Source of the DNA: Furcasterigmium furcatum
Lineage: Eukaryota > Ascomycota > Sordariomycetes > Glomerellales > Plectosphaerellaceae
DNA: 64,000 nucleotides
Direction: 5' to 3'
Assembly (NCBI GenBank): GCA_001599815.1
Contig: BCIA01000002.1
Location: 1,309,831-1,373,830, forward strand
Shown: piece after piece, positions 32,292-44,300 of the stretch
Position numbering within the stretch: the stretch's first letter is position 1
How the letters are laid out: every line of letters starts with the position of its first letter
The notes under the pieces: generated by a model
Databases searched by the model: none
Told to the model about the DNA's origin: nothing
The model's input: the letters and a program-made list of their open reading frames with translations, nothing else
Position numbers and translations under genes: made by a program

Positions 32292-33902
32292 ATGCTCCAA
32301 CCGCTTCGAAGTGCGTTCTACCAGAATACCGGAAGACTTTCAGGCCTGGCTGCCACTCGACGGAGTTTTGCGCCCTTTGCGCGGACCTTCTGGTCCCTGC
32401 CTTCCCTAATGAGTTCTCAACCAGCGGCCGAGGCCAACCCTGCGGTTGAGGGTGAGGCTCAGACTCGGAATAAGAACCAGGGGAAGAACTCAGCTTCTGC
32501 TTCTAGCTCGCAGCCTTCCGGCCGCCGTGGGCCTCATCCGCATGAGATACTCGCAGCCATGAGGGAAGGCCACGACCTCCCCGAGGTTATCATCCCGCCA
32601 GTCGGGGATCCCTGGCCTCGCCCCTATTACTTTGAAGACGGCCTTCGAAAAGTTCACCCATACTTCTGGACATACAACACCTTTTGCAAAGAGCGATGGC
32701 GCAATCGGACTGTGATAGACATCTTTGAGAGCGAGTTCAGGGATCGGCCTTTGGAGTACTACCGATCCGCCATGGAAAGGGGCGGCATTGTGATCAACAG
32801 CGTCAAAGTTGGGCCCGACTACGTCATCAAAAATGGCGACCTCATCAACCACACAATACATCGCCACGAGCCTCCCGTGACGGGCGACGAGATCCAGGTC
32901 CTCCACGAGGACGACGACATCATTGTGCTTAACAAGCCCTCCGGCGTTCCGGTTCACCCTGCCGGCAGATACAAGTTCAATTCCATCACGGAGATCTTGA
33001 AAGCCGACCGCGGCCCCCATTTTGTTGCTCGCCCCTGCCACAGGCTTGATCGCCTCACGAGCGGGATCCTCTTCATTGGCAAGACCGTGGATGCTGCCAA
33101 CAGGATGAGCAAGCAGATGGTCGCGCGAAGCGTCCGCAAGGAGTACGTCGCCCGCGTGCACGGATGCTTCCCGGAGGGCGAGGTCGTCTGCGACCAACCC
33201 ATCCTCTCCATCTCTCCCAAGCTGGGCCTGAACAGGGTTCGCGCAAACGGCAAGGAAGCGCTCACCGTCTTCAAGAGACTGGCATACTACCCTCCCCAGG
33301 GGGAGTCGGCAACGCAACCGGAACAGCCCACGAACCCTGGCGAGTCGGGCACTGAAGAGCGGCTACCTTGGACTGCGAAGAAGGGCTACTCCATCGTTCG
33401 ATGTCTTCCCGTGACCGGAAGGACGCATCAGCTGCGTGTGCATTTGCAATATCTGGGCCATCCGATTCAGAACGATCCCATCTATGCTAACCAAAGGGTC
33501 TGGGGCATCAACCTTGGCAGCCACGATGCCGATGGCGTGGAGCACCCGGACGAGGATATCATGTCTCGGCTCGAACGCATGGGCAAGGACGACATTGCGG
33601 ATGCCGTAGCCTACCACGACGAGAAGGTCGAGCTCTACGAGAAGCGAAGGGCGGAGAAGTTGACAGGAGAGATATGCGACATCTGCGATGCTCCTCTCTA
33701 CTCCGATCCAGGAGACGCAGAGTTGTCCCTCTGGCTTCACAGCCTTCGTTACGAAGACGCCGGAGGAGCCTGGAGTTACAAAAGTCCTCTGCCAAAATGG
33801 GCCCTCCCTCCGACAGGCATGAGCGGCCCGACTGATGTCGGTGGAATGCAAGAGATGGTGGACGTGGTCAAGGACGAAAACCCCGAGTTGGTGGGACAAT
33901 GA
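32292..33902 (+). CDS. pus9: RluA-family tRNA pseudouridine synthase (Pus9/Rib2 type)
   Basis: A single-exon frame of 536 residues from ATG 32292. The domain starts with an S4-like N-terminal part (DIFESEFRDRPLEYY...GGIVINSVKV) and leads to the catalytic motif HRLDRLTSG (Asp253) and LPVTGRTHQLRVHLQYLG. A C-terminal CxxC segment (ICDICDAPLYSD) and a YEDAGGAWSY tail are typical of yeast Pus9/Rib2-like proteins, which modify U32 of tRNAs. The first 39 residues are Arg/Ser-rich without acidic residues, like a mitochondrial presequence. A second ATG at 32409 (MSSQPAAE) would give a protein without it. Dual targeting is therefore possible but inferred. Neighbour: divergent thioesterase. Confidence 0.92.
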   Translation: MLQPLRSAFYQNTGRLSGLAATRRSFAPFARTFWSLPSLMSSQPAAEANPAVEGEAQTRNKNQGKNSASASSSQPSGRRGPHPHEILAAMREGHDLPEVIIPPVGDPWPRPYYFEDGLRKVHPYFWTYNTFCKERWRNRTVIDIFESEFRDRPLEYYRSAMERGGIVINSVKVGPDYVIKNGDLINHTIHRHEPPVTGDEIQVLHEDDDIIVLNKPSGVPVHPAGRYKFNSITEILKADRGPHFVARPCHRLDRLTSGILFIGKTVDAANRMSKQMVARSVRKEYVARVHGCFPEGEVVCDQPILSISPKLGLNRVRANGKEALTVFKRLAYYPPQGESATQPEQPTNPGESGTEERLPWTAKKGYSIVRCLPVTGRTHQLRVHLQYLGHPIQNDPIYANQRVWGINLGSHDADGVEHPDEDIMSRLERMGKDDIADAVAYHDEKVELYEKRRAEKLTGEICDICDAPLYSDPGDAELSLWLHSLRYEDAGGAWSYKSPLPKWALPPTGMSGPTDVGGMQEMVDVVKDENPELVGQ

Positions 33903-36673
33903 GGGTCGGCCGGCCCGCTCGTGGTCAATATTACCATTTCAACTCTCCCTGCCTCCCGTCCGTTCAACCTCGAGATCGGCCATGTGCGTGATGAGACACA
34001 CAAGGAAAGACACGTCATTGACGCAGATGACATAAATCACTCCGACATAGTGAGGCGAGAGTTCCTGGTGCCCCTAGTCTGACTCAGCAGAGACGAATCA
34101 TAGGAAAATCATCCGAGAAGGGGATAGAGTGTTTACCTTTTACTATCGTCGGCTCGAGGACAGACGAGTCTGCATCCGGACGCCCGCTCCCTTTGTTCCA
34201 AACAGCTTCCCCGACAGCCACATCAGCAGCTGGCTGAGATCGGGATCGGTTCCTCATGCGTACTTGCCCGAAAGATCGGTTCGCTATCGTACGGGACGAG
34301 GCGCACAACCAAAATGCCGGGACTCATTACCGACCGCCACTGATGCGGACAGCTGGGCAGCCAACAAGAGGCCAGGCCACCGGAGCGCCACGGAATCCGC
34401 CAGCCTGGTTCAAGTCGCCATCAGCTGAGTGAGGTGTTGCACGCGGCACGTCCCTTTGGTCGCCGAGGAGATATTCACAATGGACCGGCCAACGAACTTC
34501 CAGAAGCAATGGAATGACGGACTGGTGGATGCGAGCGATCCAGCCCTCCACGCAATTAGATAGTCGTGCCGCTTTTTCGTGGGGTTGGTTCGTCCTCACG
34601 TCGCGCTTGGCATCGAGTAGAAGCAAACACCCGCCGCCAAAAGCAACATGGCAGCCATTAGCGATGCGCAAACTCCAGCTGTGCGGGGATCACTCATCAG
34701 ACACACCGAGGAGGTCCTGGTGGTTGTTTGCCGACCTGACCTGAACACACCTGGGGGCGACGCACCCGTTGCCTATCAATCAAGATGCAGGACCTCAAGA
34801 AGCTGAAGCCTTCAGCTCAAGGGCCCCCGCGTCGGAGTGATCAGCATGTCAATTACTCCCTGCTTCTGCTGCTTGCGTTCTGCTGTCTACTGGACATGCC
34901 TGTCTGTTGAGACAATTGACCCCCTCGAGGCACGGTCAATTACGTTGGGGAATCATCAAAGCCTCACCCGGCAGAGACGCATCGTCGTCGGCCAACAACC
35001 CATGATCCCTCCCTCTGGGGCTTACAAAGCGGGTGCACGACACCAAGCGCTGCTGGCTGATACCGAGGCGCCGAAATGTCAAGGATGAGGTTTGACGGGC
35101 ATTCCGGATCGCGTGCCCTCCCGTCTAGCCTGATGGATGGCGGTTGTGCTTGGCTATTTTCGTCTGGCATGTGTTCTCGAAGCAGCGCGGTGCCCAGCCT
35201 TGGACTGGCGGTTCTTCGCAAGCATGGACCCGGCCTGGACGACCACTGACGGAGATGGCTGCTCCTGTTGCTCACTGGCTTAAACGCGGTGCCGCCACTC
35301 TCAGACCAGCGCCCAGTCAAAGGCTGCTTGACCATGCGGATTGTGGGCGGGATTGCGATGCTAACATGCCTGCACCGCTGAGGAGGGTCGCCCGCCCAGG
35401 AGTGGCGGTAAGGCGTCGCCGGCTGCAAGGACTGCGGCACCACGCAACACGGTCCTCTGAGCCACATTCGCCAGCTCGTCCAGCACCAGCACCAGCATCG
35501 TCGGCCGGTCGGTCTATGTACAACAAGGGGCGGCGATCCATCCAGGGCACTCTCTCCGGCATGCTACCGTAAGTTGTCGGGCCGGGGCCAAGGGGCCTCG
35601 GATGCCTCGCCTCTCTCCACTCGGAAGACAGACACGCCCCAACTTGCCGCCGCTGCTGCTTCTTTCTTCTCGTCTGTCCGATGTTCGAATGCGATGCAAT
35701 GCCGCTGGCCACGAGATGCCTACATCAACGAACCGGTGCAGAGTTTTACACGAATCTGGCGTAGCCCAAACTCTATTGCCTCTCGGAGACCAGCACCCTG
35801 ACCCAGTCTGAGCGGAGTTGATGCCGACCGCTTTGCCAGGTGGTGGTGGATGGGTGGGTGGGTGCTCCCTTAGCAGCCGGACGTGGCGTCTGGCCGGGCA
35901 CGAGGGGCGTCTCCCCAAGGCCTGCCCTACACGCTGGGTACTGTACAGCCGGCGCTGCACCTTCTGCAGTGCATGTACCAAGTACCGTATTTCGTCACTC
36001 CTGGAGACACCCCCTGGCCACGACCCATGGCCCTGGCCTCCATCAGAATGTTCCTGGGAACATCGGGGGGTGTGGCATGCCTCCCCATAGCAAGGGCCCT
36101 CCCAGTCTAGCGCTATGGCTGCTTCTGGGGAGGATCTAAGCAGGGATCCGGTCCAGCCGTCTGGCGTCCTGCTCGAAACTACCCACCAGCAGCTGCCGTT
36201 CCCTGCGTCTTCTCAGCATGCCCCGAGGGCCACACCAGCTGTTCTCAAAGTGGACTAGCAGACTGGTGCTTGCTTCCACCTAACCTGCCTGTCAAGATGG
36301 GTGCCAGTCTCCCAGTGCTAGCGGCAGCATGTACGTACCGCCTCCGAGGTACCGTGCTTCGCCGACGTAGCCTGGACGGTTGCAGCCCCCTGTTCTCGTT
36401 TGAACCCTGACCCTGGGGATCTTTACCCACTGATGGTGGACTTCCCGGCCGGCACCCACGGAGGGGGGGTCTCCAGGAGGTTCATCCTCCTCGATCTTTA
36501 TAACAAGAATGGATCCTCCTCCCCCCGTCCTACCCCTGCTCCCTTATGGTGATTCCCCAGACTCGACCTCATTCACTTCTTCTCATCTTTCCTTGCACTG
36601 GTCAGGTACAGCAAGCTTGAACCAAGTCTTCCTTCATTGAGACACCTCACTGCCTACTGGCCACCACTTCACC
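33903..36673. other. 2.8-kb spacer upstream of the bZIP gene
   Basis: No supportable gene; frames are short. The last 500 bases are CT-rich and contain TTTATAA (36497-36503), likely the promoter and leader of the bZIP gene. Confidence 0.45.
36497..36503 (+). promoter_or_regulatory. TATA-like element of the bZIP gene
   Basis: TTTATAA, 171 bases upstream of the start codon, followed by a CT-rich leader. Confidence 0.35.
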
Positions 36674-38378
36674 ATGCCTCGATCACCCTCCGCAGACAAG
36701 GGCGCCAGCAAGAAGAAGGGTATGTTTCCTCCTGCCGTTGCTTCCCGGGCCCGGACTGGGACCCCGCGTCGCAGCATAACTGACTTTCGGACCGCATTGT
36801 AGGGACGAGAAGCGTCTCCAGCCTGACGCCCTCCCAGTTGGAACGCAAGCGAGCCAACGACAGAGAAGCCCAGCGCGCCATTCGCGCCAGGACGAAGGAG
36901 CACATCGACCGCCTCGAGCGAGAGATCACGGACCTGAAGAGCTCCCTCAACCGCGACCGCACCGTCCAGGAGCTTCTCCAGAAGAACAGGGTCCTCGAGG
37001 AAGAGCTCTACAGGCTCAAGGAGAGCATGAGGCAGTCATCCGGCCACTCATATCCAGGATCTGGTAAGGAAGAACTTCTGCCTCTGCCTCAGGCGCCTCC
37101 CGCTCTGTTCTTCGGCGCTGACACCTCCGGCTCAGTCTACGACGACAACCTCAGTTCCGTCAGCGGCGCAGTTCCCAGCCCCCGATCCTCTCCCTTTCCA
37201 ACCGGGGGCTATGCCGGAATGGCAGAGCTTGGCCCCTCGTACGTCCCTCTGCCAGACACCACCACAGAGACCTGGGCACCCGCCGTCCCTGTTTCGGTCT
37301 CTTCCAGCGTTTCGAGCCCGTCCTCGTCGGCGAACACGGACGAGTACGGCGCCCCCTCCTACATTCCCACCAGCAACCCCTCCTCTCTGATCGACGCGAG
37401 GAGCGTGCCGGGCAAGATGGACTACGACGACCTGGACTCTGGTAAGCACCGAGCCTCTCATTTGTTAGGGCGCAGCGCGATTCTGAGACGCTAACATCAG
37501 GGCGCAGAACCTGGGTATCCTCTGTCCCAACATCCGTCTCACAGCCAAGGGGCCGTCAGCGACCCGTACCTTCCTCAAGAACCGTGGAATACATACCAAG
37601 CGACGGCGATGTACTATCACCCGTCGGCGCACTGAGCCGGCAGACCGGCACCCCGGCGTGGAAGCTCCCGCCTCAGATCCTGCCGCCCAGCGACCCGCCC
37701 CAGGACTGGATGCTGCGCTTCCTCCAGGACTGCCGGCAGCTGGCTCGAACTAGAAGCGTCGAAGATCTCTTTCGCATCGACAGAATCAACATGAAGAGCT
37801 ATCTTGAATACCAATCGTCCAGCTCGGGCCGCGAGGGGCCCCGCCTGCAGGTCGCCGACCTCGAACGGGCCCTCGAGTCCAACGTCAGCACTACCATGAC
37901 GGCGCACCCGTTGACCCTGCTCATGTCGGCGCTCTTCGACAACGTCGGCATCACGGGCGTCATCGAGCGCCTGGGCGGATTTGTCGTCATCATGCGCGTC
38001 TTCGCCTGGCTTGTACAGCTCAACAAAGAATCCTACGATGCTCTCGGCGACCTCACACCACGGGCCTGCCAGCTGACCGTGCCGCACCCCATCTGGGTCG
38101 ACATGGTCGCCGTTGGTTCCCTGCGGGAAGCTATCATCGAACGCCAAGACTTATACACCTCGGCAGAGTTCTACGCGGACTGTTCGCACGGCATGCGGCT
38201 CATCAACTGGCCATACCGCCCGGTGGACGCGCTCAAGGTGAACGAGGAGTCGGGAGACATGTGGCTCTCCGACGCCTTCATCGCCCATTCCCTGAGGGGC
38301 GAGAACTGGCAGCTCCACGACCCGTTCGTGGCCCGCTGGCCGGCGCTCCGCAGGTTCTCCTCCGCCATGGACAGCTGA
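36674..38378 (+). CDS. bZIP-like regulator with C-terminal DUF3425 domain
   Basis: Exons 36674-36719, 36803-37441 and about 37501-38378. The basic region is ERKRANDREAQRAIRARTKEHI, followed by leucine-zipper heptads (about residues 45-80). A Ser/Pro/Tyr-rich middle leads to a C-terminal DUF3425 domain (DWMLRFLQDCR to WPALRRFSS). As read straight through, with acceptor 37500, the product is 520 residues. However, CTAAC lies only six bases before that AG. The next AG (37507) gives a more natural Pro/Gln/Tyr-rich linker (EPGYPLSQHPSH...), which then hits TGA at 37630-37632; one missing base near 37620 would restore the DUF3425 frame. Either the first acceptor is real or the gene carries a frameshift. 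Family members regulate stress or secondary metabolism; targets here are unknown. Confidence 0.85.
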
Positions 38379-41300
38379 GAATTCGGTGGGGAGGCACAAT
38401 ACACAGAGAAGCTTCTTCACGTTTTTACTCTCTACTACTACTACACTATCCCGAATACCCACTGTTATGACTGAACGAGCCCTGATCGGATTTCCTTTCT
38501 GGTACACTACTTTTTATCGCTATCATGTTTTTATTATTACTAGACGGGGGCGGAGGGACTCTGGTTTTCGTACGTCTGTTACAACCCAGGTATTGTTGGT
38601 ACTGTATCACGGTTCATTCTCTCGAGGCACATTGCTGGACAAACGCGCGATGGGAGATAGTCGTATGGGCCGAAGTCCCAAATCAACAGAGACAAGTATC
38701 ATTGCAAATGGATCGCCTACTCTATTGTCGTGAATGTGAGTGGATCGTCATCAACTCCCCCATGTTTTCTTTTTCCGCTTCCGTATGCGCTGGCCAGCCT
38801 GAAGTGGGCGTCGAACAGAATAGGCATATCTGATCGACGAGCTCCATGCCCGGAGCGATTTCGTATCTGATCACACCACTGTCTCAAATAACATCACGCC
38901 ATGACATGATGCCCAGCGGGACCAGGGCGTACAGATGATAGATCTGAGTCTCGAGGTGCCCGGGTGAGATCTGACAGAGTGACAGGCTCGGAGTGTCCGT
39001 GTGTCTCGCGCGACAGGCTTCTTAGCCGATACATACAAGCATGTCGAACTCCGCCATGATGGGGCATCGCATTTCGTCCCGGGCAAGGGTCCTGTCATGA
39101 GGTCATCGCCATTTCAGACTATCTTGGCCAAGGAACGGCATGTGGCCGACGTTCGGTTGCAAGCAGAAGAAGGAATGGGACAAGAGCGGAACCGATTCGT
39201 GTAAGCCAACGATCGAGAGAAAGAGGCCAGGGCAGGGTTTTGGCAAAGCGGCAACACGGCGGTCCCCTGCATCCGTCGAGGGATAGGGAGGGCCACGCGC
39301 GCTCTTGGCCACGAAGTTGTCAACCCTCACTGACGATCTTTGTCTCGTTGCTTTCTCGCGACTTCTGCGGCGGAATGGGCTCGCGTCCAGCTCAGCAGGC
39401 CTCGTCCGCCCTCTGCGTGTCTCAACTGCTCCGAGGGGGTTCAACGAGGTCGAGTGAGCGAGTAAGTGCTCCGCTCTGTTCTGGACTGGACTTTTGTTCG
39501 TCTGAATGCGTGCTTCTACGATCTCGACCCCCATGCGTGAAGGTCTCATGACCTGTTCCCTTCATCCAGCCCTCGACGCTCTGGATCGGTCTTCTCCATG
39601 TTCTCGCCCAGGGGACCAGGCATCGCGAGGGACGATATCAGCGCTAAGGAGGGGACCAGGGCAGCTGGCAGCAGGTCTCGATCTGAGGAGAGCTTGTCTG
39701 GGTGCCCTAGGAGACGGCATACCCACTGATCAAGGGGCCGGGGCATCGTAGCAGCCCCCTCCCCCCTCATCCAGGGCACGGGAGACTGTGGTCCTGGCAA
39801 CTGGAGAGAGGAGAGAGGGCAAGCAAGCGTCAGCAGGATGGAGCCGGCTTGCTGGCGGGCACGTCTGTGCGGGAGCTCCTCTCTAGCTCAGCTATCGAGT
39901 GAGTACGTACGTGCTCAGGGAGAGGCTGGCGAGGAAATGGGGATCATCCCTCACGAGCCCGAGAGACATTGCTGCTGTGTGCATACGAAGCAGCATCGTC
40001 AGCCTCAGTGTTACGACAACAAGGTGGCATAGCCTATCTGTCCCCGCCTGTCTCGACTGACTATCCCCCCTGTGCCTCGCTTGCGCCAGAATTGCGGGCT
40101 CAGTGCCAGCCGGTTGACAGACGATGATGGCATTCCTGGGAGAAAAGCTCCCGCCATGCTTTTGGTTCTGCCCTGCCAACTGCCCTGTCTGCGGCGGCCG
40201 CCCGCCCCTCCCATAATCCATCTGCATACAACAACAACAAGCCTTGGGGGGGAGAGGGCTGGCAGGGAACAGCCCTCGCGCCAAGGCAGCACTAGGCATG
40301 CTCGTGTCTGTTCAGGGCCAGACTAAACCGCGAGTCCAAATTAGTGCTCTGGAGATCATTTCAAGTCCCGACGACAGGGTGGGACTCCCTGGGTGGGTTT
40401 TCCTGCGTGCACGAGGAGACCGAACTCGACACTAGCGGACGAGGGGCGTCGGGCGCTCGCGATATATGGAGACCGAGACCGGGCAGTAGGCAGGGGAGAG
40501 AGAGGCGGCGGCATGCACGCATCGCAGACGAGATGCCAAGTTGGAATGGTTTCTCGGCTGGCCTATGGGGACATTTACCCTGCTGCTGCATCCACCGAGA
40601 CGTGCAAGTGCTTGGCCGGAGCCTCTGCAAGTGCTGAAAAGAGTGGTGCCTCCTGGCGAGCGGAGCGTATTCGGTACTCGGATGAACTCCATAGGACTAG
40701 GTGACATAAGGTGTTAGCCCGGGCCGGGTTCAGGACGAGAAGTACCGTCCACCTGTTAGACGGCTGGAGTAACAATGCGCCGGTCTCAGGAGCTCAGGGC
40801 TGGGTCTGTCCGGGGTAGATACAAGTACATCCATACTCGTAGTTGGAGCAGAAACAAGGCGTCCACCGGAGTGAGTTGGCAGTTCATCAAAGGGCGCATC
40901 TTTGCAAGGTGATGGATGGTTGCAACACAGGCGGTGTCTCCGTGACGAGGCCCTTGCTCGCGCCTCAGCCAGGGGTTGGGAAGAGGGTTGCACCGCCAAG
41001 TGATCAGCAATCACTGATAAAGCACCGCCGACCGACAATTCTTCATCTCCGTCTGCGCCGCATGCTCGATCACCCGCGACGTCGGCGTCACCGTGAGGAT
41101 ACGATGTTGTTGTCGGTCCGGGAGTCGGCCAAGATTGATGATTTCACATGCAGCGCAAAATCAACCAACACGAAACGCCCCCTGAGTCCGTCCAACAACT
41201 GCCGACTTGGTCATCCTGCGGAGGTTCATTGGCCGGCCCGGGCTGGCTGTGCAGTTTCTTTTTTTAAGGCTGTTGCTATTAGCATCATGGCTTTGCTGCC

Positions 41301-44300
41301 ATGCGCCACTCGCTTGCCGTTTGCATGGCCGCCCAGACGTCCCCCGCAAGACGCCATGTAACGTGTTTGAGCAGATTCTGCAGCCGGAAGGAGCCGTGTT
41401 CCACGTTCTTGTTGTTGGTAAAGTTGGCAGACATCCAATTGCTTCCCAGAGCCGACTGTGGCAGCAGAAGTGAGGCCGCAATGGCGAGGACGACTGACTG
41501 AGAGCTCCCGGGAGGCGAAGGGCAGACGGGGAGGACGGACCGGGGCCTCCCTGATGACGTCGGGACGGATATCGGCACAGCCCCCAGGACACGTGGAAGT
41601 CCCCTGAAGCCATCTGTAGCTAGTAGATCCTTCTGCTGTTGAAGCGTCCGCGCGAACATGGGCGACGTTGGTGCAGGAGCCCAGCAAACAAACCCAGGAG
41701 CCCACGCAACAAGCAGCCCGTCTGCCGCCTGAAGCAGGGAAAAGGTCGGCTTGGATGCTGGGCCGCCACCATCATCCATGGGCGCTTCCTCTCGGGACTC
41801 GAGCGAACTGGGCAATTGGGCAATTGCCAGCCGGAAAGTACCGAGGAGTTGCCTCCAGAAGAAGGGGTGATCGTCCGTGGATCAGTGCCGACACACCCCG
41901 AAGGTGGGAGGGCCCTGTCGATGAGTGGCAGAAGATGGGGGTTTCTGGATGCTAAACGGAAGATGCCTTGAGCCCCGGGGTTCAATTGGGGGTCTTTATG
42001 GGGGTTCCCATGCCGGCAATTCTCCGAACCGATCATCGGGGACTTAGTTCGTCACCCGAAGACAGCCCTCGAACGCTGTAGACCCTCCTGGCAGCTGTCA
42101 TCAGCAGTTCCGGGGCCGCTATCGGCCAAACAGGGTCCTGCAGCGCCCGGGTCCTGGGCCCTTTCCTGGGCCGGCCGGGGGTTCTCCGACCACTCACGAG
42201 CCCTGTCCGTCTCCGATTCGGGATTTTTTCCCCCATCTCCAACTCTTCGCCCAGCCATACCTGCATTCATCTCGAGCACGCAAGAGGTTTTTTTCGTCGC
42301 CAGACGACGCTTGTATGCTTCCTCTCTCATGGACGGCACGGCATGTTCCAGGGCCTGGCCCGCCGCGGCACGTTCTAACGCCTCCCACTGATCGGCCTGC
42401 TGAAGAACCCGGAGTGCTGGGAGAGACAGACGCTGGAAGGAGAAGTTACAACCACCACCAGCCAGTTCGTCTCGGTCCAGCCAGCCCGGAACCAGGCCGT
42501 CACAGGTAGCGTTTCCCCTGGGCCTGCCCCCGGAGAAACCCCAAACTGTTGTGCAGGATGATCGACCGCGTTCTCCCTCACCACCACGCACGCCGCTCCA
42601 TCCGGAACATCTCATACATATGGGGGACGGGGGCTTCATTTCGCGGGAGAGCGTCTTTTTACTCATTACGTACCAACGGCCGTCCCAAGTGCATCGGCTT
42701 GGGAGTATCCGGCCAGTCCGCGCGCACAAGTGTGTCAGCCATCGGCATTGTCACCGCGGGGGCCTCGAGTCGCGACGCCCACACCACACACCACCAACAT
42801 CCATACCAACTACTTGGACTTGCAACCAACCGACCAACCACGTCCAGCACCAAACTTGCAAGTCGCCAAAAGCGATCACCCGCTGGGCCGCTGCAGAACG
42901 TTCGCTGGCTGCACACACCCTCCTCCCCCCTGCCACTCTGCCCTGCAAGGCCGATCCCACCAACCCAACCCAACATGCCAGGCATGGAAGAAGCCCCCTT
43001 GGCACGCGAGCTTGAACAACCACTCGAGCCTCAAGGCAGGACAAGGCAAGGGGCTCGCTGCTCACCCCCTGCTGCTCGGTGAACCGCGTGCCCTGGGTCT
43101 CACGTGCCGCCTTCGGGTCCCGGCATGGGTTCAGCCCTTTTCTTCCCTCCCCTTCCCCCTGCAAGATGCGGTCGTTTCTTCGACGACTACGACGCAAGGA
43201 ACCGTTGATGCCCAATAACAGGGGAACCATACAACACGATAGCACCCAAGGGGCAAAAAATGATGTTCTGCATGGATCAGCTCCACCACCTCCTTTCCGC
43301 GAAACCACCACATTTTCGTTTGCGACCAACGTCGACCGTCTTTTCCCGCCAAAAGCTCGGGGTCTTTCTTTGTCCCGCTCCAAGTATGTACGAGTAGGTA
43401 AGTGATGTATCATCTCGATGCTCGCGCTGAGCCCTGCCTGGCAGCTCGAGGTATCCCGCCAGCGCGAGTCAGCACGTCTCCAACCAGCCAAAAGCTTGGA
43501 GCCTCGTTAGACGCACCGAAGCTTTCTGGAACAGGGGCGGTGTCGCATCGTCCTGCCCATTGCGATTAGAGTTCACGTCGACACACGTGGCCGAGATGCG
43601 GACCTGATCTACTGCCCGCAGCGGCCAGAGGCCAATATGCCTCGACGTTGCAGGGCCGACGGACGCCCGCCGCCGACGCCGCCGCCGACAAATCGTCCTT
43701 CTTCGTCGGCTATCTCGCAGCCCCGGGAGGGGGTCAGTTCCCTCTCGCAGGATCGTCGCGCGCGTTCCATGCAGTTCGTCAGCAATCGTGGCGCCCGTTG
43801 GGAATCGAGCGGTCGACCCCAGTGCATGCCGCTTGGGAGGTGTAAGTGCGCCTCATCCAGCGCTACGCTACGGGGGCCCGCCGCCTTCGGAGCCTGCCTT
43901 TGGACTCCTTGCTCTGGCCGCCTCTACGTACAGGCATGGCCCTCGGCCGGCTCAACGTGCGACCCGACTTCTACAGTGAAAGTACGCCTATCTATCTGTC
44001 TGTGAGCGATCGCGCTACTACGCGCTTCTCTTCTCGGAGAATCCTGCGGGTTTCTGCTGTGGCTTTCTGCAATGCATCGGACGGCTGTTTCGTGTGCTTG
44101 CTTCGAGGTGAGGGGGATATGGATGGTCACTTGCTGTCTGCTTGTCCTGGACCCTGCGGTGGGCGTTGCGATTGACAGGACGCTGATCGTTTGCCATGAT
44201 CACAACGCTGCCATTCGCTGCGGCCGCCCATGAACGGGCATGGTTCTGAGGGGTTCAACACCACTCACCTTGGGCGTTCCCGTCACCTGAAGCCGAACCC

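Noticed and set aside
42052..43491. Pair of 225- and 246-codon minus-strand frames in the 9-kb empty interval
   Set aside because: No domain, no splice chain and low-complexity translation; lengths fit chance at this GC content.
43637..44005. Possible small Pro/Arg-rich gene with a GTAAGT-like site after it
   Set aside because: No downstream exon with coding character and no homologous feature; not supportable.
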